This document shows positions 56,420 to 64,000 of a stretch of DNA of 64,000 nucleotides, piece after piece. Position numbers and translations under genes: made by a program. The notes beneath the pieces were generated by a model, which made no database searches, was not told the origin of the DNA, and saw nothing but the letters and a program-made list of their open reading frames with translations. Within the stretch, counting starts at the first letter, position 1. Every line of letters begins with the position of its first letter. Source of the DNA: Rhytidiadelphus loreus (taxonomy: Eukaryota; Streptophyta; Bryopsida; Hypnales; Hylocomiaceae); the NCBI GenBank assembly GCA_947034895.1, contig OX344761.1:85697447-85761446 (forward strand), given 5' to 3'.

Positions 56420-58770
56420 TAGACAGATGTGTCAGACACAAGTAGTATCAATTGCAACAACTTTTTAATCCTTGTTTTGCACACCTTCACTATAATGACA
56501 CGAGGTAGTTCTATCATAACTCCATTTCATTATTTAGTCATGACTTCAATTTTAGTCATGGTTTCAAAGGTATCCCTTAGTCACAAAGTGGACCCTATAT
56601 ATGTCAATACATAAACACCAAAGATCACTCAAAAAATCATCTAAATGTAAGAGTCATCACTGGAATGACATCTTGTATTTCGACGCTTTAGTGTAAAAAA
56701 TGGTGTAAAAAAACAGTGATTAGAATGCATGTGCAAATGTTTCCAAACACCTAAACACAGACCTTAACTGCAACAGAGACTGGTAATATTGGTCACGACC
56801 ACACAATAAACCAAAAAATTCATTGGATGTTACATAACCAAAGTGTTGTAATTAAGTTGGAGTTACTGGGGGTTTGTATATTCGAAGCTGATGGAATGTT
56901 GTGAATTTGTGATGCATATCAGACTTGGTTTGACTAGAGTGACAGTGTGATGGTGACGATGGTTTCTTAAGGTGTGCATCACTGCAACCTGCCATCCTTG
57001 ACTTGAGTAAATGCTAAAGTATACCCATTGTGGTCCCTTTTGTGACTCCACATCTTTAAAATGATCAGATTCACAATTTTTTTGTTGCAATAGAAATTAT
57101 GGAACAACAAATTATTATTCAACAAACAAATTAGAGAGGTTTTTGCACATGTTTCAAATCATGTTTCAGTAGAAAAAGCACATTGTAGGTGGTCATAGCT
57201 TCCCATTGTTGTCCATTGGGGGACTATCCTCGTCCATTTGGATTCTAATGTGCATTTCTTGAACTCCCTACACATTTGGAAATGGTAATCCAAAAGTGTC
57301 CCTTCAACTCGTGGAATAATGAACAAACCTTTTGCCATGTGTCTAAATTGCATGGTGGTGTTCCTTGAAGTTATAAAACCATGACTTTTCAACCCAACTC
57401 CAACCCTTTCAACCTCAATTCCACTTTGAAGTTGTCTAATGCCAATCCCTTACAATTTTCATGCAAGGGGACACAATTGGGCCCAACAATATAGGTAGCA
57501 ATTGGGAGAGGGGCTATTTTGGAGTACTCCAATCATTGCCTTTATTGCGCTTTTTCAATTTTCTGTTCATCCTTCCTCACATATAATGCTTTTGTCAGCA
57601 AAGCCTCCTCTATGGTCCAAAGCTTTCCTCATACGCAGCTTTTGTCAGCAAGGCCTCCTCTGTGGTCCAAAGCTAGCAAAAGAGGCAATAGAGACAGATG
57701 AAGAGACATTGATATAGGAAGGTCAAGGGCATCGTTAAAAGCTGAAGCACAAGGGAGCTCAGGCAGAGAACAAGTGGAGGCCAAATTTACACAAACCCTA
57801 AGGCAGAACCTAATCCAGCTCAACTTCCATATCTGGTTCCATCAGTATCCTACTGATCAATTGAACCAGTGCACCGAAGAAAAGAACTATCTCATCCAAA
57901 ACATTGAATGGTAACAGTACATGGTGATCTGCCACTTCAATTGGTATCAGTTTTGCAGCAGGTCAAGAATGCAGCATGTTTTGTTTTTTCTAAACCCCAT
58001 AAGACTGTCATGCAAAACACAACATCTAGAGAAACAGTATGTACAGGTCTAACACGGTGAACAAAGCAGGATAGGTGGGCCAGAAATGGGGGACTTCACC
58101 TCGGTGACAAAGTTTTGAGAGAAAACAACAGAAGGCAACACCTTGATTCAGACAACACCACGCAGTCCCATAACAATGCAAGTAAACCAACCAGCTCCGA
58201 ACTAAGAACCTTCCCCAATTAAAAACCTGCACATGAAATTTTATATCCTGGCAACAACCGAAAGATGGTCACCGCCAACAAGAGAACAACAGTTAAGAGA
58301 ACGGCTTCCAGAGCGCACGCACGCACACACACACGAGGAATTCAGCTCTAAACAAAACTGCTGCAAAACTGATTTAAAAATTTGTGGACAAACATAGTAG
58401 GGGTGAGTCCTCAGCAGGCACCTAATTATTCCTAACTGAGATTCCTCCTGCCTCCCCCAGTAATAACAGCTAACAGCATCAGCGAGACGATGGTCCTAGA
58501 GTGTACATAATAAGAATAGCAGCTAGGAATAATAATAGTCATAATAATACTAACCCAAGGATCAGATGAAAAATTTCCTGTCAATGATGCGCTCAAATTC
58601 TAAGTTAATCCAAGGTGGAAGATCCCAAGCCCCGGCACTCCAGCTCTAGCCATGGCCAGCTTCCCGAGCTGCGTATTAGTGGCGTCTGTCTGTATCCCTG
58701 CACTCAGAACATGCTTGCGGAGCTTCCATGGAAACAAAGTGAAAAGGAACAAGAATCAGAGCACCAAACC
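56420..58770. other. Spacer with one short duplication
   Basis: No coding sequence is supported. CTTTTGTCAGCAAAGCCTCC is repeated at 57589 and 57639 (50-bp period, 36-bp unit). A CACACA/CACG microsatellite lies at 58317-58334. Confidence 0.45.
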
Positions 58771-59832
58771 CTAAGCTCCGTTCTTGTGCGTGGTCGGAGT
58801 CACCTCCTCCATCCGGTCGAGCTTTGAATCCAACAACCTCAGATTCTCCTCATCGCCTCCCTTCTGCTGCTCCTTTGCCTTCATGGCCTGCAGCTTGGCG
58901 TAATTGTAGTAACAAACCGCGACAAAAGCAATCGCGTACCCCAGAAGATTCACAGTTGTAACTTTGTCCATGATCACAGACCACGAGAATGCAATCAAGA
59001 GCCAGTCCTTCACCACGCCCGCGACGTTCATGGTGAGCGCGGAAGTTTTCCCGACCAACACGAACACGGAGATGTTGAGCAGGAACGCAATCATGGAGTT
59101 CAACCCGAACACGAGGAAATCGATTTGGAAAGTCGACACCTCGAGAAGCTTGGGATACTCAATGAGAAACCACGGCAAGGAGAGGAAAAGGAAGCACGCG
59201 GGCGCGACGTAGTACAACGTGGTGATGGGGTTAAGTGAGATTCCTCGCGAGTTGAGCAGAATTTGGATCAACACCAACCGAAGCGCTTCCACACACACTG
59301 CGCTGAGTTGCAAAGTGACGCCCCAGAGGTTGAAGCGAGCTTCCCCGTATGCGGCTATGGCCACGCCGATAGAAATCGTCACCATGTTGGTCATGGTCTG
59401 GGAGCTGAAGACGTCTTTCTTGAAAATCACTCCCAAAGAGTAAACAGCCACAGGCATAAGCGCTTTCAGCATCTGGATGAAGGAGACGCTGAGGTAGATG
59501 TAGGCGGAGTTTGAGAACCAGAGAGAGAGGGAGAAGAGGAGGCCGATGGGGACGATGGAACGGAAGTAAAGGTCACGGGTCATGGAAGCGCAAGGCTCAA
59601 CGAGCTTGAAGACGCGGACCAGGAGGAAAGCTAGGCCGGAAGAGAAGCCCATGTGAATCAGGGTGAGAGAAAGAGGGTACGGCCAGTTGTACATCTTTCG
59701 GTCGAGAATGTATTTGTTGAAGATGATCACGGAGAAGCTGAGGAAGATCCATATGCCGACGTAAGTATAGCTGAGAAGGATCTTCTTCAGAACGCCGGTG
59801 TTCGGACCGGAGTTCGTCCCACCCCGCGCCAT
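58771..59832 (-). CDS. Probable sugar phosphate/phosphate translocator (TPT/DMT family)
   Basis: 353 residues, intronless coding region, ATG 59832 (MARGGTNS) in GCGATGG context; the frame further upstream lacks an ATG. About ten hydrophobic helices run from [20 protein letters not shown] (residues 20-40) to [19 protein letters not shown] (near 300-318), as in the TPT domain of drug/metabolite transporters. Landmarks are IFNKYIL, the [10 protein letters not shown] helix, the KDW motif near 280 and the C-terminal [18 protein letters not shown]. These match the plant group of uncharacterised endomembrane translocators represented by Arabidopsis At3g17430 and At1g48230. No plastid transit peptide is evident, so it probably sits in Golgi or ER membranes. 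The substrate is unknown. The soluble C-terminus is acidic. A telo-box (AAACCCTAA) lies in the leader about 14-22 bases before the ATG. Confidence 0.9.
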   Translation of the reverse strand: MARGGTNSGPNTGVLKKILLSYTYVGIWIFLSFSVIIFNKYILDRKMYNWPYPLSLTLIHMGFSSGLAFLLVRVFKLVEPCASMTRDLYFRSIVPIGLLFSLSLWFSNSAYIYLSVSFIQMLKALMPVAVYSLGVIFKKDVFSSQTMTNMVTISIGVAIAAYGEARFNLWGVTLQLSAVCVEALRLVLIQILLNSRGISLNPITTLYYVAPACFLFLSLPWFLIEYPKLLEVSTFQIDFLVFGLNSMIAFLLNISVFVLVGKTSALTMNVAGVVKDWLLIAFSWSVIMDKVTTVNLLGYAIAFVAVCYYNYAKLQAMKAKEQQKGGDEENLRLLDSKLDRMEEVTPTTHKNGA

Positions 59833-60790
59833 CGCGAACAAACCGAGTTAGGGTTTGGTCCGATTCAACTCCAGTCGGGAGAGGTGACTGCAATGTTGAC
59901 GACTGTTGCGCCTTCTATCAAGCAAGCAAAAACGCCACGAAGAAGAAAGTCGCGCTCACTCTCGAGAGAGAGAACGCCGACCTGAAGATTGCCAAACGCG
60001 CACAATATGAGCTCCACTTCCCAAGAAAATATACCATTCCACGCAAAACGGAAAAGCTCCCAAAGCTCAAAGGCAAAAGCAAAAGAACTTATTCTCTCGG
60101 GGCCACATTGAACTCCACGCCCCCCTCATTGCAAAGCCGGAATAATCCTGCGGCTCGACGAGATCTCGAAGCTCAAATCGAACGGCAAAACCGAGTTTCA
60201 AAACATGAAACCAAAAACTCTCGTCCTCTGAAAAGTAAGTAGGAGAGGCTACCGACGCAGATCTGACACAACCACCAATCCGAACAGTGACAACCCCAAA
60301 ACAGGAAAACTCCGCGTGGAAAAAGAGGACTTCAAAAACTACAAACAATGACGAGTGTCGGCAAAGAAACGCGCTATCTTCTCGCGACGACGACGACTTC
60401 CGAACCTTGGCATCAACATCCACCGGAGCTTCGAAACAGGGGATGCTGCGAAACCCTGATGGTGCGAGAGAGCTCAGTTTTTTCGCTTTCAAATGGAAGA
60501 TGGCGAAACCAACCTTAAAATTGGTACAGACGCCTCCGGGAAAACTGGAGACTTCGTGGAAATGCTTGCTTGCTTTCTGTTGCTTGCCGTGAATCCGCCA
60601 GTTGGGGTTCTCAGAGCTACATCGGCGGACGAGGGCGAGGCTGCGGGATGTACAAAAGTTGAAGCTTTCGAGGCTACGGAGGCATCGACAACGACCTGGC
60701 TCTCTCTGCAGGAGCACGCCCAAGGTGCGAGGGCGCTCTCCACAACAGGGTTTCCGCGACTTCCGAAAATATTTACATTTTCTAGATTTC
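59833..60790 (-). promoter_or_regulatory. GC-rich leader and promoter region of the translocator gene
   Basis: CpG-rich stretch upstream of the translocator. A 241-codon frame (60792-60067, -) lacks a domain and has a Cys/Ser/Phe-rich composition typical of chance frames in GC-rich DNA. A 5' untranslated exon is plausible but no donor/acceptor pair can be fixed. Confidence 0.4.
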
Positions 60791-63700
60791 AAAATTTTCG
60801 AATTTAATAGACTTAAAACTACCCTAATTCTATAGATTCCACAGTCTTATAACAAGGTAGATTTCAAAATATTGTAATTATCTAGATTTTGGTAATGGCG
60901 GATTTCAGGTTTTGCAAGTTTGATTTTCGTAGATATCTCAGAAGTATATATTTCAGATTTCAGAAGTGGTAAACAGGATGGCAGAGACTTCGTTGAATTT
61001 TCATATTTGAGTAGATTTTGAGAGTGGGGCATCTACGGATGTCTCACAAAAGTAGATTTATGGAGGTGAATTGGTGGATTTTCAGAGGTGCAGAATAGGG
61101 TTTTGAGATATTTTGGTAGATTTTAGGAAGTGCAGTGGAAGGTTTGACCTTACGGATTATGGATTAGGTAGATTCACAGGAAACAGGAGAGTGGATTTCA
61201 GAAGGTTAGAATGATAGACTCCCTTATTTCAATATTTGGTAGACTTTGACTTTTGCTAATGATTAGGAATGTCAGTATGGAGAAGATTTGAGGATTTGGG
61301 GATTTCAGGTTCTACCTATCGGTAGAGAAGCAAGAAGCAAAGAATCGGTAAAGACTGAATCCAGATAAATAAATCTTCACACGTGCGCACAACAGTCTCC
61401 TAAAGACAACTCCGTGAATTTCACCTTCAATTCCAATTTCCTATTGGGAAAAAATTAACAAAGAATGAATGAATCATTAATTAAGAAAAATCTCGTGTTT
61501 GGAATAAGGTAACAACACTCTAAATTGACTCTTTTTCTAGTACCGTGTACTCTCTTGAAGGTCAAATGACCAAAAACATTTGACAAGAATATCAGCAAAT
61601 TTCATAAATATGCAAACTAAGTGGTTTTGTAACTTTTTTTATCCTTTGTACCAATTAAAAGAGTTGAAAATACAGGATAGCCTATATTTAAGAGTAGAGT
61701 TCACCTTGAATGAATCCCTTAAAAGCATGAAATGTTTCAACTCCTCCTCTCATTGGTGGCCTTTTCAAAAGTTGTGTTGTATGTGAGTCATAGAAATCTT
61801 CCTTTAAGGCTATTTTTAGAGTTTGGAGAACAAAATATGTTAATAGTTCAAACACATTCTTAAAGTTATATACTATACTTGTTGGTCACAATCAACATTT
61901 CCTACCAAATTAATTAATTAAAGTTGTCACCTAGTGATTTGAAATAAATAAATGTGCAAATATAGACAGAATTAAAAAACACTTCTTTGTAAGTTATCTA
62001 ATTCTCAAAGTCAAGATCTAAAGGAATCATACATTATCTTGCACATCATAACTTATTTATATGGATTGCAAATGTAACTCAAATTAAACTTATGCTCAAC
62101 AATTTTATGCTAAATCTCTAACCTTTTTTAAATCAAAATTTATTTTTTGAATTTTTGTAGAATTTTATATAGTAAAAATATATCATTTATTTTAGATTCA
62201 ACAAATACTCCACATAAACAATTTTCTCTTGAGATTCAAAAGTAGAAAAACTTAGAATGAATTTGAAGTTATTTGGACAAGACATCACTCTTTGAAGCAT
62301 GAGGTTCATCATTCAAATTATGGATTTTTGAGAGTTTAGGGATTAAGGGACATTCAATAAGGTTTGGGTGGATAACCTAAAGAATCTATTCTTGTGAATA
62401 GCTTGAAGAAAGGTTGGACAACATTGTGACCAAAATTAATTGGACAAATAGGGGTTGCTAACATTCAATATTTATGACAATAATTATGGCAATAGCTCAA
62501 AATCTTTTCCTTCAATTCAACTAGGCATGTTTTTTTTTACTTGAAACACATGGATCAATTCCATTGATAATTGATTAGGCATGACTTTCAAGGGAGTCAT
62601 GGTAAGGAACCTTTTTCTAAAAGAATGTACATGGAATGCTATGAACAAATAACCATCCTACCTACACCAAACTCAATCAAGAACTCAAACTCATTCAAAA
62701 GGATGAAACACTTCTCCCTACTTGTTGAAGTAACTCTTCCTATTGTATATGAATGTATAGAGGTCTCCAAAACATTGTTGAAGATCCATGAAGATTTATT
62801 CAATACAATGTATCATCCTCAAACCCTCTACAACTAAGGAATAATCCTATAACCTTGTAAAGAAGATATCAAGATGTTTAGATGCAAAGATTGTGCACCA
62901 ATTAAGACCCTCTATTTGCTAATGAATCCATGATTTCATTCCGATGATTCTATTTCAATTTCAAGGTTGAGGTAGATAATAACATGTGTTTGGATGGATT
63001 GAATCTATGCCTCGATTACACACCATCATCAATTCACTACGAGTTAAACTCAAATCAATACAAACTGGGTCATTATGGCAATAAGAAGTATGTAGTTGGT
63101 ATTGAGATCATTGATTATTGACTGGATTAGGCATGAATTAAGTTAGACATTGGTTGGTAGATACCCTAGAATGGCTATTTTTTTATGCTAATTTGTCATG
63201 GGAAGCCCAAGGCAACAACCTTCAATCTTCTAAATTTAAAAAAAAAAATCACATGAAGTCTAATTTTTTTTTCTTCTTCCACTTGTAACATTCTTTTTTT
63301 ATTGCTTGTCTACCACTCAAATTTATTGCCACATTTTCTATATAGGAGTATCATTCTGCCAATAATGGGGAAGTTTACCTTATAGGATATTTGGTTAAAA
63401 AAACACTCTAAAAATGCATCATACAAGTAATATAATAGGTCATATGTTTCCGTTCCAACTCTTTCAGAGTTCCAGGTACCATTTAATACTTGAGTTAGGT
63501 TTACTTTAAATGTAAAGCTCTGCAAATGTGTGGTAAAGTTTATTTGGGTCATTTGTTCAACTGCAAAAACAGTATTCATATCCTAAACTCCAGAAAGCTT
63601 TATTTGGGGACGGTCTTTGAGTCTATTTGTTTATTACTGGGAAGGCTATTTGCGTAGACACCCTATTCAGTTTGTATTTTGAGGTGCAACCGTGCACTCA

Positions 63701-64000
63701 TTCAAGCTGCTTTAGTTGACTGGCTGTGTGTAAATTTGGGTAAGATATTTCAAAATAAATAATAAGAAATAAATTGGGTAAGGTATTACAAAAACTCCCC
63801 CAAAAAACTTTTTGCTAATGATTCTGCATGGTCAACAAGTGTTTTCTTTTTCGTTGCAAATTATGCTTGGAACTGAACTAAATTTGTCACTTCTTTTTTA
63901 TTACTCTGCATGGGTCAAGTTCGGTTTGTCTTGTAACAGGACATTTTGGTCATGCAAACACTGTTGGTAACTTAACCCATAAATGACGCAGAGGACGTTT
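60791..64000. other. AT-rich spacer, no supported gene
   Basis: From 60780 to 61320 a degenerate word (G)TAGATTTTNAGA recurs about every 30-60 bases. The remainder is AT-rich with no coding signal. The last 33 bases contain TTAACCCATAAATGACGC, a possible piggyBac-type terminus cut by the window end. Confidence 0.45.

Noticed and set aside
60067..60792. 241-codon minus-strand ORF as a gene
   Set aside because: Overlaps frames on both strands in CpG-rich DNA, has no domain and chance-like composition, and lies in the translocator leader or promoter.

Overview
This is nuclear DNA of a land plant. The evidence is GT-AG introns, ribosomal protein genes of plant type (RPL15, RPP1), a GLUTAMINE DUMPER-like gene, a plant-type sugar-phosphate/phosphate translocator, telo-box motifs at housekeeping genes and many small inverted-repeat elements in AT-rich spacer. 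A bryophyte or lycophyte would fit, but the sequence alone does not fix the lineage.

Host genes lie on both sides of a large nested transposon. On the left is RPL15 (2900-4412, +). On the right are a GLUTAMINE DUMPER-like gene (47499-47966, +), a small unrecognised ORF with an internal duplication (50102-50666, +), the acidic ribosomal protein gene RPP1 (50717-52341, -) and a translocator of the TPT/DMT superfamily (58771-59832, -). The rest of the flanks is AT-rich spacer with short inverted-repeat elements (12571-12966, 48820-48951, 55473-56419) and degenerate tandem repeats.

The centre, 14541-43469, is one nested mobile structure. The outer layer is a piggyBac-type element of about 6.0 kb, flanked by TTAA and with matching CCC-type terminal inverted repeats. 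It carries a spliced DDD transposase gene on the minus strand. Inside that gene, at its catalytic core, sits a 22,907-bp hAT-type element (17360-40266). It has CAGGGTTGT terminal inverted repeats and a perfect 8-bp target duplication (GTGAGGAC at 17352-17359 and 40267-40274). The two piggyBac reading frames on either side match in frame across one copy of the duplication, so the insertion is directly readable.

The hAT element carries a broken hAT transposase (18427-21710, -) and a gene set that is unusual for this superfamily. Three proteins (22660-24267 -, 33965-35455 +, 37126-39627 -) share an N-terminal domain with invariant C-H-x9-H-x13-C-x8-C spacing; one of them also has a RING-H2 finger. 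There is a divergent protein kinase (30013-31605, +), and a multi-exon gene (about 26073-27400, -) that can only be seen by joining exons.

The transposase, the kinase, the three paralogues and the multi-exon gene are each preceded by arrays of a GC-rich motif, GCGACNNCGGGT. The arrays nearest each gene have a fixed orientation relative to it. The same motif forms inverted subterminal arrays at both ends of the element. Five cargo genes also share a leader box resembling the terminal regions. The picture is of a giant cargo-carrying hAT element whose genes share one cis-regulatory or transposase-binding code.
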